64,000 nucleotides of DNA from NCBI RefSeq assembly GCF_000473995.1, contig NC_022571.1:3255416-3319415 (forward strand), in the 5' to 3' direction. Origin of the DNA: Clostridium saccharobutylicum DSM 13864. Lineage in GTDB: Bacteria; Bacillota; Clostridia; Clostridiales; Clostridiaceae. The position numbers and the translations under genes were made by a program. The notes beneath the pieces were generated by a model. The model was not told the DNA's origin and did no database searches. It saw nothing but the letters and a program-made list of their open reading frames with translations. Shown in pieces: positions 1 through 8,387 of this stretch (position 1 is its first letter; every line of letters begins with the position of its first letter).

Positions 1-730
1 AACTTAAATTCTGTATTTCATCAACAACCAATAATCCTAACCCTACATTTCTGGAAATCTGATTTATTATTGGAAGCATTGCATTGGCTGAAAGTCTTGC
101 CATACTATATTTTTCAAAGTAATTTGTTGATAAGATTCGATCCACACATGAAAAATATTCCAAGCAAAGTGCTTTAAGTGATCCATCAAACGGACAATCA
201 AGCTTCAAATAAGTTAATTGTGTCATAGAAAATGGTCTGCCTCTATAATTTGAATGTAAAATTACTTGTGGCATAGTGCTTAACAGCTTTGATAATATGG
301 TAGATTTCCCCATACCACTAACCCCTATAAGCGAAAATCCACTTGAAGTTGTTACATAATTCTCTCCATTGCCTAAAGTAATTTGTTCATTTAGTATATC
401 CTTGTATCCATTGTTTAAATCTCTAACATATTTAGGAATAATGGGGTTTCTCATGGCATATCCCATTCTCAGAATTCTTGACATTCTACTTTCAAGCTCT
501 AAATGTATTGGCAATGGTTGAAAATAAGTGAACAATCTCTGAATTAGGTGCAGACGTATATGAGCTTCATATTCTCTTTCTCTTATATCAAACTTAGGAT
601 AAAATGCAATTTTATTTATAACATCCTCCTTATTAAATATTAGAGGAAGAGCCTCTATAAAAGGATTTCCTTCATATTCATTAACTAATTGTTCCTTATA
701 ATTAGCCTCTACTGCATAATTAGTATTCAT
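1..730 (-). CDS. tnsC: Tn7-type transposition ATPase TnsC (5' part, runs off window)
   Basis: This is the AAA+ regulator that couples target selection to the TnsA/TnsB transposase in Tn7-like elements. The translated minus strand shows a Walker A loop GVSGMGKST near bases 303-330 and a Walker B stretch LLVVDEIQN near bases 14-45, in the order and spacing expected for TnsC. The start is the ATG at 728-730, which overlaps the end of tnsB by 11 bases and implies translational coupling. Only about 243 residues are in the window, and the C-terminal part lies off the left edge. The family call rests on the motifs and on the tnsA-tnsB-tnsC order. Any target selector of TnsD/TniQ type would lie further left and is not visible. 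Confidence 0.9.
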   Translation of the reverse strand, partial: MNTNYAVEANYKEQLVNEYEGNPFIEALPLIFNKEDVINKIAFYPKFDIREREYEAHIRLHLIQRLFTYFQPLPIHLELESRMSRILRMGYAMRNPIIPKYVRDLNNGYKDILNEQITLGNGENYVTTSSGFSLIGVSGMGKSTILSKLLSTMPQVILHSNYRGRPFSMTQLTYLKLDCPFDGSLKALCLEYFSCVDRILSTNYFEKYSMARLSANAMLPIINQISRNVGLGLLVVDEIQNLS

Positions 731-2864
731 TATTCTTTTCCCCCTTTTGTTTTTTCCTTAGCAACAACATATCATCGTCTTCTTCAAAATCTGATATTGG
801 ATATTCTATAATCTTTCCTGAATTTATTATTTCATCTTCACCAATAACAAAAGCTTCTTCATTTCCATTTATAATTTTCTCAGCTTGTCTATTAACTCTT
901 ATTCCTTTGACATTTGAGCTATTTAATTTAATTCCCTTAGCTTCCTCTGTTGCTTCTTTTACGACTTTTTCTATTTCATCCATTAAATTTATTCTTTTTT
1001 CTACTTCATCTCTTTCAATATTTTTAACCATTAGAAGTTCTTTTTGTCTAAGATATTCAATTTCTTCAATAGTCTTGTCTAAATATCTATAGTCCTTTTT
1101 TAATAGAAAACACTTCTCATATTTTGTTCCAGTTTTATCTATCCAATAAATATCATTAAGATTTCGAGGATCATATGCTATATCTATCTTAAAATTACCC
1201 TTTGAACGGGCAATTTCAAAAATCCTATCCTTTATTGCAGTAATAGAGCTGTAAAATATACCTCTAAAGCGTATTCCATTTTCTGTTACTTTTGCTGTAT
1301 CTCTTGGCATGAGACTTAGCTTAATAAGTTCTTCTGGTGCTGATCTTAACATCCCACTTTTATTTTTTATTCCCCAGTTCCATATATTTATTGGGATTGG
1401 TTCAATTTCATCTTCTATCATTCCCTTTTCTCTTCTGTAACCTTTTAAAACATTATGATTGTTGTGGTACATAATGGAAAGTATCACTATTTTAGTAAAT
1501 TGCTTAATGTTTAGGACACTGTCGTAGCGATAATCTTTTGCACCACGTAATCTAAAATCTGGATTTATTGCTCCTGGCGATAATGGTCGAACCTGTAAAT
1601 TTATAAGGCGGAACTGTTGCTCTACGATTGGTTTCCATTGAGGGAAATAGGGCGGTGTATTGGAAACTTTAATATTAAGATTATTCACTAAATGATCCGC
1701 GTTGAAACCTGCTATCTCTCCTCTATCCCCAATTACAGAAAATGGAATATATTCAATAGGCCATTCACTATGGTTTATTTCAATATCATACTCTTTGCAA
1801 AATTGAACCTTATTAGTCATGGCATTTGCCAAAGCTCCCATAGCTCCAACCCAAGAAGGTCCCTCTAATGTTACATTTACTCCTGTAACAAGGCGAGAAT
1901 AAGTATCAATCACGACATAGATAACAGGACGTCCAATTAGCCATTCTTTGCTAAATCTGGAAACCAAATATACATCGCCCACTGTTGCGTCTATTTGATA
2001 TTCCATTCCTGGACCTATTACCAAGTCATTAACTGAATGAAGTACAGCTCTATGTTTTTGATAAAATATCCTTGCTCCATATCTGCTCGAAACTTCTTTC
2101 TTTATGTCTCTTTCTTTATTAAACCAATATCTAAATTGATTTAAAGATGGTATTGAATCTTTATTGTTTAAAACCAATTCTTTTTTTCCTTTTTCATTTA
2201 TAACTTTTTCTGTAAAATATTCTTTCAACATTAGATGATACGCAGTTACTAATGAATTTTTCTTTTGGTTATTGTAAAACTTATTAATAGACGTTTTAAA
2301 AATCTTTTTAATGTTTTCATCAATATTAATTCCACTATTTATATCATTCAACCTTGGTCTTCCTCTTTTTACATCACCAGATAGCTTACTTTTATTTTTT
2401 CCTCCACATCTATGGGTATCAGGTAATAATGAGTTAGGATTCATACCTCGCTTCCAGTACCTTTTTATATAATCTTCAATAGTTCTTCTACTAATCCCAC
2501 ATTCTTTTATAACTTTATTAATAAACTTATTACGTTCATGTGTTATAAATATATCTGGTTCACCTATATACTTATAAAATTCCATAACTGCATTAAATGC
2601 CTTATCACGTTTATTTCTATCCTTTTCACTTAGCTCACTTTCAATAACTAATCTATAATGTACCTCATTTGCAATATACTGAGCCTTCTTTTCATTTATA
2701 AGTACAATTAGTTCAGATAATTTAGCTTCATGCGGCCAAGAATTATCAAAAATATTTATCATAAAAGCTACATCAATATCCTTTGAAATCCATAAAACTC
2801 TTTCTATTTCTTTTTCACCTTGACCTATCTTTATTAAACTATTTACCATTAAGCTACAGCACAT
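720..2864 (-). CDS. tnsB: Tn7-type transposase TnsB (DDE integrase)
   Basis: TnsB cuts and joins the transposon 3' ends. The 714 residues hold an N-terminal DNA-binding region with a helix-turn-helix-like stretch (ISRRTIEDYIKRYWKRG near 124-140), then an rve/RNase H-fold catalytic core. The likely DDE triad is D292 (YQIDATVGD), D380 (VIGDRGE) and E415 (KPIVEQQF). The C-terminal 120 residues are charged and probably contact TnsC. Length is typical for Firmicute TnsB. It overlaps tnsA by 11 bases and tnsC by 11 bases, so the three genes form one tightly coupled operon. The triad looks intact, so strand transfer should be possible. Confidence 0.93.
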   Translation of the reverse strand: MCCSLMVNSLIKIGQGEKEIERVLWISKDIDVAFMINIFDNSWPHEAKLSELIVLINEKKAQYIANEVHYRLVIESELSEKDRNKRDKAFNAVMEFYKYIGEPDIFITHERNKFINKVIKECGISRRTIEDYIKRYWKRGMNPNSLLPDTHRCGGKNKSKLSGDVKRGRPRLNDINSGINIDENIKKIFKTSINKFYNNQKKNSLVTAYHLMLKEYFTEKVINEKGKKELVLNNKDSIPSLNQFRYWFNKERDIKKEVSSRYGARIFYQKHRAVLHSVNDLVIGPGMEYQIDATVGDVYLVSRFSKEWLIGRPVIYVVIDTYSRLVTGVNVTLEGPSWVGAMGALANAMTNKVQFCKEYDIEINHSEWPIEYIPFSVIGDRGEIAGFNADHLVNNLNIKVSNTPPYFPQWKPIVEQQFRLINLQVRPLSPGAINPDFRLRGAKDYRYDSVLNIKQFTKIVILSIMYHNNHNVLKGYRREKGMIEDEIEPIPINIWNWGIKNKSGMLRSAPEELIKLSLMPRDTAKVTENGIRFRGIFYSSITAIKDRIFEIARSKGNFKIDIAYDPRNLNDIYWIDKTGTKYEKCFLLKKDYRYLDKTIEEIEYLRQKELLMVKNIERDEVEKRINLMDEIEKVVKEATEEAKGIKLNSSNVKGIRVNRQAEKIINGNEEAFVIGEDEIINSGKIIEYPISDFEEDDDMLLLRKKQKGEKNNEY

Positions 2865-3624
2865 TTTTCCTCACTCCTTGATAATTAACAGTAAATTTTT
2901 CTGCTGAAATATCAATATTAATAGGAGAATATAAATCTATAATAATTTCATTAGAAATTATCATTCTTTTAAATATAACCAAAGCTGTACCTATAGGTAA
3001 CGACAGTTCTCTATCAACATTATCTAATATTTCTTTCATTGCACATTTATTGTAAGTAATTTTATTTGCCATAACTTCCTTAATATAAGCTTCGTCTTCA
3101 TATCTAATATCTATATCTCCTAAATAGAGCCATTTAATATTATCAACCTTAGTCATAGGAATATCTTTATTAGTAATAATAGACCACCTAATTTCCTTAT
3201 TTCCCCAATACCGCCTTTCAATTTCAAGCTTTTCTATAAGTAAATCTCGGTATAGTTCAGTTTCATTTCTAACAGATAAAGCTACGTATTTTTCTTCACC
3301 ATTTCCTTTTAACGTAATTACAAATGTTGTTGTAAAAGTATACTCCTCGCCAGTCTTTTTATTTTTAAATTTCTCTAATTTAATATCAGATAAATCATCT
3401 ACTACCTCATGCAAGTCTAATAATGGATAATGTTCTTTTATATCTGTTATTTTTTCTTCAAAATCCAATAAATAAAATACATTTGTCTCCAAATCACTTA
3501 AAAAATGATGTACTCTATTTGTTGTTTTTCCTTTTATCCGAGATACACGTCCTCTTGGAGCAAAATCCTGAATCTTTATTCCTGGGACATATTCTTTATC
3601 TTGAAAACTTATTTTATTTGACAT
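2854..3624 (-). CDS. tnsA: TnsA-like endonuclease subunit with altered catalytic positions
   Basis: TnsA makes the 5' strand cuts that allow cut-and-paste Tn7 transposition. The 256 residues have the TnsA N-terminal signature: FLSDLETNVFYLLDF and then ITDIKEHYPLLD near 41-70, with the glutamate at 46. A second region (LEIERRYWGNKEIRWSIIT) matches the conserved LExERRYW block. In E. coli TnsA the catalytic Asp and Lys lie in TDFLV and QVK contexts. Here the matching places read TTFVI (T100) and SVR (R119), so two catalytic residues seem changed; that alignment is from memory. The start has a GGAGGCAGG-type site just upstream. First gene of the operon. Confidence 0.87.
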   Translation of the reverse strand: MSNKISFQDKEYVPGIKIQDFAPRGRVSRIKGKTTNRVHHFLSDLETNVFYLLDFEEKITDIKEHYPLLDLHEVVDDLSDIKLEKFKNKKTGEEYTFTTTFVITLKGNGEEKYVALSVRNETELYRDLLIEKLEIERRYWGNKEIRWSIITNKDIPMTKVDNIKWLYLGDIDIRYEDEAYIKEVMANKITYNKCAMKEILDNVDRELSLPIGTALVIFKRMIISNEIIIDLYSPINIDISAEKFTVNYQGVRKNVL

Positions 3625-3644
3625 ACACCTGCCTCCGCTTCTAC

Positions 3645-3724
3645 TAAATTACACAAAATAAAAAACCATATACTTTAGGCAATATTACTGATTTTTTTTA
3701 TCAGCAATTGCTTTTGTATATGGT
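3645..3724 (-). terminator. Long hairpin terminator between kinase-like gene and tnsA
   Basis: Arms at about 3665-3692 and 3700-3724 form a long, interrupted inverted repeat ending in ACCATATAC / GTATATGGT. On the minus strand the second arm is followed by a T-rich run. The first minus-strand arm includes the last codons of the kinase-like gene. Best read as its intrinsic terminator, insulating tnsA from upstream transcription. A transposon-end role cannot be excluded because of the position beside tnsA. Confidence 0.6.
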
Positions 3725-4237
3725 CTTAATATTATTTATGTATTTATTGGATTCTCTTCTATTTTTAAATATTATTATCTGCTTATTTCTATTTCCTTCA
3801 ATTCTATCTTTATTTCTTTTACCTGATTTTTTAGGAAACTCCCATATATATTTCATAAATTCAAAATCTAACTTTTCATTACAACCCTCTGGCATATCTG
3901 GTCTTACTCTATTAAGATTTGTAATTACTCGCTTAAAATAACTAAACAAACATACCAATCTACTTAATTCAAAACAAATTACAGTATCAGCTTTTTCAAG
4001 GCGAATATCTATAGTCCCTCCATAATTGCCATCAATTATCCATTCGTCACCTTCTATCAAACTTTTTTGTATCTCTAACCATTGGTCTTTCGGAGTTTCA
4101 ACCCATCCATCATTCCAAAACTCCTTATCAAGATGAATAAGTGGAATTCCAGTTATCTCTGAAAGCTTTCTTGAAAATGTACTTTTACCACTGCCTGGTG
4201 AACCTATAACCATTATTCTTTTTCCTATATTTTTCAT
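3701..4237 (-). CDS. P-loop kinase-like 'DNA topology modulation' family protein
   Basis: The protein is 178 residues long, with a Walker A loop GSPGSGKST at residues 12-20 followed by the adenylate-kinase-like IPLIHLDKEFW block and EWIIDGNYG near 66-74. This layout is that of the small kinases annotated as DNA topology modulation protein or FlaR. The substrate is unknown, and the name reflects old genetics rather than a known reaction. A C-terminal KKSGKRNKDRIEGNRNK stretch is basic. The gene stands alone between a tyrosine recombinase and the tns operon, consistent with transposon cargo. The 3' end forms part of a terminator hairpin. Confidence 0.75.
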   Translation of the reverse strand: MKNIGKRIMVIGSPGSGKSTFSRKLSEITGIPLIHLDKEFWNDGWVETPKDQWLEIQKSLIEGDEWIIDGNYGGTIDIRLEKADTVICFELSRLVCLFSYFKRVITNLNRVRPDMPEGCNEKLDFEFMKYIWEFPKKSGKRNKDRIEGNRNKQIIIFKNRRESNKYINNIKTIYKSNC

Positions 4238-4280
4238 TTATATCACCTTTGATTTCATCATAATTTTTATATGAATCTTA

Positions 4281-4850
4281 TTATAAATTTAAATTAACAT
4301 ATATATCATCCAATTCTTCTTGCTCAACCGAGATATAGTGTAGCACTTCTTTCTGTGAAGAATGATTTAATATTCTCATTAGGAATGTAATATCAGTGCC
4401 ATTTTTCCAACAATGATATGCAAACGTCTTTCTCATTCCATGGCTTCCAAAATTTATATGAGCTAACCCACACATATCTAAAGCCTCTGTAAGTATCTGA
4501 ACAGCTCTTTGTCTTGTTATTGGTTTATTATCACCTTTTCTACTTACAAAAACATATTCTTCCTGTTCTGGTTTATAGACTTTTGCAAAGTCCTTAATAG
4601 CTCTTTGTAAATTCGGTGAGGTAGCGAACCTTTTCCTCTTGCCAGTTTTCTTCTCTTTAACTTCAATAAATTCTTTAGGCTTCTTTCCATCGTATATTGA
4701 GGAAACTTTCAATTGTAAAATATCAGAAATTCTAAGAGCTGATGAAATTCCAACTGTAAACATAAGGTAATTTCTTACGGATTTACTTTTTAAATACATC
4801 TTCACTAAATCTATCTGTTTTTGTTCTTTTAACGGATATGTCATATTCAT
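4281..4850 (-). CDS. Minimal tyrosine recombinase (catalytic domain only)
   Basis: This 189-residue integrase-family protein holds essentially only the catalytic domain. All six usual active-site residues can be picked out: R40 (ALRISD), K67 or K68 (EKKTGK), H137 and R140 (HGMRKT), H163 (NHSS) and Y172 (HYISV). The N-terminal core-binding domain of XerC/D or phage integrases is missing. GGGAGG lies 10 bases before the ATG. Upstream DNA is full of short GTAAAA-containing repeats and a 9-bp palindrome, which may be its substrate. It could excise or invert a local cassette, or be an orphan recombinase of a mobile element. Its active state is inferred. Confidence 0.85.
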   Translation of the reverse strand: MNMTYPLKEQKQIDLVKMYLKSKSVRNYLMFTVGISSALRISDILQLKVSSIYDGKKPKEFIEVKEKKTGKRKRFATSPNLQRAIKDFAKVYKPEQEEYVFVSRKGDNKPITRQRAVQILTEALDMCGLAHINFGSHGMRKTFAYHCWKNGTDITFLMRILNHSSQKEVLHYISVEQEELDDIYVNLNL

Positions 4851-5252
4851 TTATGTAAAACCTCCCTTCAAACGGTAAAATACTCAATTTTACATAATCC
4901 CATTAAAGAAAGTGTTTTGTAAAATTCAATAGATACTTAAAAATCACATTTTTAAGAAATAGCTTATTTGCTCATTTCTTACTTTCCTTTCTGTGATTCT
5001 GTAAAATTCAAAAATTCTAATAAATAATGCAGAGTTTTGTTAAAAAATCCTGCACTAACTAATTTCTATAATCTAATTATATCATTATTTTATTGATTGT
5101 AATGTTCAACTTAGTCAACATGGTGAACCTATTGCTCTTCAAATATATAATAATAAAAACTTATACCTGTATTAATGTGATATAAGTTTTATTATTATAT
5201 ATGCTTGTCTATATTTTTTCAAAATCAACAATATAAAAATTTCAGTAAATAT
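4851..5252. repeat. Intergenic field of TGTAAAA-type repeats and two palindromes upstream of the recombinase gene
   Basis: No gene is seen here. The motif TTGTAAAATTCAA occurs at about 4917-4929 and, as CTGTAAAATTCAA, at about 4999-5011. Weaker relatives lie at 4854 and 4875, and an inverted relative TTTTACATAA near 4888. CTTAAAAAT-CAC-ATTTTTAAG is a perfect 9-bp dyad at about 4937-4957. A second dyad, arms of about 21 bases with one bulge, spans 5146-5196 and looks like an AT-rich bidirectional terminator. The first group could be recombinase or TnsB binding sites; this is inference. Confidence 0.5.
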
Positions 5253-5552
5253 TTAACCCAAACTTTTATATAACTTTTCAAATTCTTCTATTACTTTTAT
5301 TATCCTTTCCTCCCCTATTTCTCTAAATCCTTTGCCCTCTATATCAAAATTATTATCAATAAATGTATCTATGCTTTTGATATTATAACTTCCTATATAT
5401 TTTTGACTAAGAGCCGATACTATTAAGGTGAACATGCTTCCCCCTTCGATAGCGTCAGCGTCAATTAGTCCACCCAATCCACCTCTGTCACACTCAAATA
5501 TCTTTCTTAAAGTAAATTCTAAACTTACCGCATATTGATGTAAATTTTCCAT
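5253..5552 (-). CDS. Small hypothetical protein (99 aa)
   Basis: I do not recognise a family. The sequence is soluble-looking, with a Gly/Asp-rich stretch (RGGLGGLIDADAIEGG) near 24-39 and a helical, Glu/Lys-rich C-terminus. It is preceded by a GGGAG ribosome binding site. It is the last gene of a four-gene minus-strand set (7383 to 5253) with gaps of 1 to 21 bases, so it is probably co-transcribed with the UPF0489 protein, a small protein and the winged-helix membrane protein. Function unknown. Confidence 0.6.
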   Translation of the reverse strand: MENLHQYAVSLEFTLRKIFECDRGGLGGLIDADAIEGGSMFTLIVSALSQKYIGSYNIKSIDTFIDNNFDIEGKGFREIGEERIIKVIEEFEKLYKSLG

Positions 5553-5573
5553 TTTAATTCTCCCTTCAATTAA

Positions 5574-6290
5574 CTACATTATTAAAGCTACTCCACATAC
5601 TATTATAAGAATTATTGGAATAATTAATTTTTTTATTCCTAATTGTTTTCCTACTATATAATGAAATAAGGCTGTAGCAACTACCAATAAAACTATCATT
5701 GGTAAATCAATAGCCATAATATTCAGGAAAGCTTCTCTATATCCTTTACTAAAATCTATTTTAGTAGTATCCATAACTTTTATATTAAAAACAATTATAG
5801 ATATTGAAGCTATTAGTAATGTTATTATTTCCCCTATTCTACCATAAAATTTTTCTGTTGCTGATTTTAACTTTTTAATTTCTTTTTCTAACTCTTCTGC
5901 TTTTCTATCAACATTTAGTTTAATTTTATCCACTTCTTCAATTTGTTTATCAAGATTATTCTTAATTTTCTCAATTTCCATTAGTGTCTCATTAGCTCTT
6001 TTAACTGGTTCATATTGTAATTCTATGTGCTTTAGTTCTTCTCTCGGTTGAACCTTTATCGCATACTTTTGAATATATTCTTTACCTAAATCTGTAATAT
6101 GATAATTGTAAAATTTCCCCTCTATTTTCTCCTTAACATAGCCATAAGAAACTAATTGGTTTATACGACTAATCATTGTAGACTTTGTATATGAAAAACT
6201 AAGACTTAATGTAGCTATATCTGTCCATTCATCTATAGAATATAAATATCCTAATATATCTTCAAGCTTTGCTAACTTCAATTTTTCCAT
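5574..6290 (-). CDS. Winged-helix protein with coiled coil and two C-terminal membrane helices
   Basis: 238 residues. The first 75 resemble a MarR/PadR-type winged helix: a paired helix-turn-helix (SKSTM-like ISRINQLVSYGYV) followed by a wing with FYNYHITDLGKEYI. Residues about 100-145 are a Lys/Glu-rich predicted coiled coil. Two hydrophobic segments follow, about 150-168 and 190-238, the latter probably crossing twice. A DNA-binding domain joined by a coiled coil to a membrane anchor suggests a membrane-tethered regulator or sensor. The start lies one base from the end of the preceding gene (6292), so it is translationally coupled. Partners and signal are unknown. Confidence 0.7.
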   Translation of the reverse strand: MEKLKLAKLEDILGYLYSIDEWTDIATLSLSFSYTKSTMISRINQLVSYGYVKEKIEGKFYNYHITDLGKEYIQKYAIKVQPREELKHIELQYEPVKRANETLMEIEKIKNNLDKQIEEVDKIKLNVDRKAEELEKEIKKLKSATEKFYGRIGEIITLLIASISIIVFNIKVMDTTKIDFSKGYREAFLNIMAIDLPMIVLLVVATALFHYIVGKQLGIKKLIIPIILIIVCGVALIM

Positions 6291-6291
6291 A

Positions 6292-6621
6292 CTAATCTCT
6301 TTCCTTATTAATAATTATTTGAGTAGCTACAGATGATATAATTATAAAACCATTATTTGCAATTCCAAACTTTCTATAACTATCGCTCTCAATATATTGT
6401 ATATAATTATTCATTAATTCACAAAGATCATCTGCATACTTCTCCATAACATCCCAATCCCAATAATTTGAATACTTATCTTTCAACTGATTAATTATAA
6501 TTTTATTTTCTACCCAATCTGTAGCAGTTTCTATTGAAATCATTTCTCCTGCGTCAACTATAGAATTAATTCCAAATACAAAATATCCAATCATTCCATT
6601 ATTTATTTTCATTCTTGTCAC
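6292..6621 (-). CDS. Small hypothetical protein (109 aa)
   Basis: No recognised family. It begins MTRMKINNGMIGYFVFG and is rich in Ile, Asn and Trp; the middle (NYWDWDVMEKYADDLCELMNN) looks helical and the end is mildly hydrophobic. It sits 12 bases after the UPF0489 gene and one base before the winged-helix membrane gene, so all three are likely made together. A second in-frame Met three codons in is an alternative start. Its role, if any, in the operon is unknown; a small partner or immunity protein is only a guess. Confidence 0.6.
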   Translation of the reverse strand: MTRMKINNGMIGYFVFGINSIVDAGEMISIETATDWVENKIIINQLKDKYSNYWDWDVMEKYADDLCELMNNYIQYIESDSYRKFGIANNGFIIISSVATQIIINKERD

Positions 6622-6633
6622 TCCTCTATATAC

Positions 6634-7383
6634 CTATATTCCCTCAATATACTCTTTTATAACATCTATTAATTCATCACTTTCTTTTACTGTATAGCCA
6701 GGTGATATACTCAATGCTAAAAAATCAAATTTACATTCATTAAAGTAGTTATCCTTTTCTATACCTTCAAACACAATCTCATTTTCATAACTAACTGGTG
6801 TAAATTGTTTAATATTCATAATATCTATCTTTTTTCCTCTTTTAAATTTCTTTAACTGAATGAAGCCACTATTTACATCATAATTTTTAAATATCTCCTG
6901 AATTAAATCCTGTTGCCAATTTGGATGAATAATAAACGTAAGCTTATCAATCCATTCACAAGCCATAGCATACGTTAAATAATTTCCACAATTAATTCTT
7001 TCATATTTACTTACATTTAATAATTCTGGGTATATTCTTTCATTTATATCTCTATATAAATATTCCGTCATAATATAATGCCAACTAAGGTCGCCTAACC
7101 CCATATCTGCATGTCCATCTACATGAACAACCTCAAATGGAGTTGACAACTTTCCATTTAATATTAATTCTCTCCAAAAATAAAATACTTCATTATGGTG
7201 CTTAACTACTCTTCCCTTAATCTTTTTATCTTTATTTAAACCTAAATTTGATTCCAAATAATTTTTCACTATCTCTTTAGACCATGGTACTATAGATGTA
7301 TCATTTAATCTATTTCCAAAATCATTAACCATATGTACTATATCATTCTGAAAAAAGTCTAAATCTAAATCTAAAATTCTCAT
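6634..7383 (-). CDS. UPF0489 family protein (arginase-like fold)
   Basis: 249 residues opening with DLDLDFFQND, the N-terminal signature of UPF0489 proteins (C5orf22-like). A metal-binding type HVDGHADMG motif (H87, D89, H91, D93) resembles the arginase/deacetylase metal site. The family is thought to be hydrolytic, but the substrate is not known. It heads a four-gene minus-strand operon with small spacings. The ATG start is clear, although the ribosome binding site (GGAGATAAATCG) is a little distant. Its pairing with a membrane winged-helix protein is not one I know from described systems. Confidence 0.8.
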   Translation of the reverse strand: MRILDLDLDFFQNDIVHMVNDFGNRLNDTSIVPWSKEIVKNYLESNLGLNKDKKIKGRVVKHHNEVFYFWRELILNGKLSTPFEVVHVDGHADMGLGDLSWHYIMTEYLYRDINERIYPELLNVSKYERINCGNYLTYAMACEWIDKLTFIIHPNWQQDLIQEIFKNYDVNSGFIQLKKFKRGKKIDIMNIKQFTPVSYENEIVFEGIEKDNYFNECKFDFLALSISPGYTVKESDELIDVIKEYIEGI

Positions 7384-7627
7384 TGTACGATTTATCTCCT
7401 AAATTAGTTTACTATTACAAATTATACCACAAAAAATAACTAAAAATTATACATAGTACCAAATATAATTAATTTACTCTTCATCATATTTTGTTGCACT
7501 TATTTTTCATTAATCTAATCTTAATTATGTTTAGTTGAAGATAGGCAACATCTAATATAGCTATAAGCATATATAAAAAAATAAAGAACCATTAATCTAC
7601 AGCTCCTTAATCACTTATTCCTTAATT

Positions 7628-8245
7628 CTATTTTGCTATAAAATGCTTAACTGAAACAACCTGCTCCCACCTTACTTCCCACATTGTCGCTTGTATAGAT
7701 TGATCCTCTTTTTTGCCTGACCATCTCTCGTCCCCCTCACTCTCTAAATCAAATATTTTCTCCCAACTTTCATAAAGTCTTAATTTGTATTCATCTAAAA
7801 TATCAGATTTTTTATCTGCTGACTGTAAATTATAATGACTATATCCATAACGTTCAAGTTCATTATAAAAACTATCATATTCTTCTTCACTATCACTTAT
7901 ATACCCATAATTTAGAACATTATTAAAATCCTGAAAATCAGATAACAAGGCATTTTGAGGTTCTACTTCTAATTCTAAAAGTACACCTTTTGTTCCTTTT
8001 TCTAAATGTCCAGAAAACCTTAAATCTGGTTTCTTATGTTTTATTCCATTCCACTGATACCAAACCCATATAGGATATTTTATTTTTTCTGAAATAAGTA
8101 AACCTATTCTCTTTTTCATTTGGTCTGCTATCCAATTATAATGAAAAATCATATCTTCACAAATAAATCTATCATTAGCTCTAAGAATTCTTGTATCCTT
8201 AAATTTCTCATATGCTCCTTCATTTTGTATAGTCCATAATTTCAT
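7628..8245 (-). CDS. DUF3841 family protein
   Basis: 205 residues beginning MKLWTIQNEGAYEKFKDT, which matches the DUF3841 opening (MKLWTIQ...). The stretch GLLISEKIKYPIWVWYQW near 48-65 and the following LRFSGHLEKGTKGVLLELEV are also as I remember the family. No enzymatic role is established. AAGGAAGTT lies before the ATG. It is a single gene; about 240 bases without a feature separate it from the UPF0489 operon. Such genes are frequent accessory genes in Firmicute genomes. Confidence 0.8.
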   Translation of the reverse strand: MKLWTIQNEGAYEKFKDTRILRANDRFICEDMIFHYNWIADQMKKRIGLLISEKIKYPIWVWYQWNGIKHKKPDLRFSGHLEKGTKGVLLELEVEPQNALLSDFQDFNNVLNYGYISDSEEEYDSFYNELERYGYSHYNLQSADKKSDILDEYKLRLYESWEKIFDLESEGDERWSGKKEDQSIQATMWEVRWEQVVSVKHFIAK

Positions 8246-8308
8246 ATTTAACTTCCTTTTTTTATTTTGTATCTGTTACTCTAAATTGCTGATATAAGCA
8301 TAATAAAA

Positions 8309-8334
8309 CAGGTGTTCTAATTTCAAGCCACCTG
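8309..8334 (-). terminator. Intrinsic terminator of the GNAT gene
   Basis: CAGGTG (8309-8314) pairs with CACCTG (8329-8334), and the minus strand then reads TTTTATT. It lies about 55 bases downstream of the acetyltransferase stop. Confidence 0.65.
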
Positions 8335-8387
8335 CTGATTCACAAATTAATAAGATTATGTCTTATCTTATTTATTATAAATAAACT

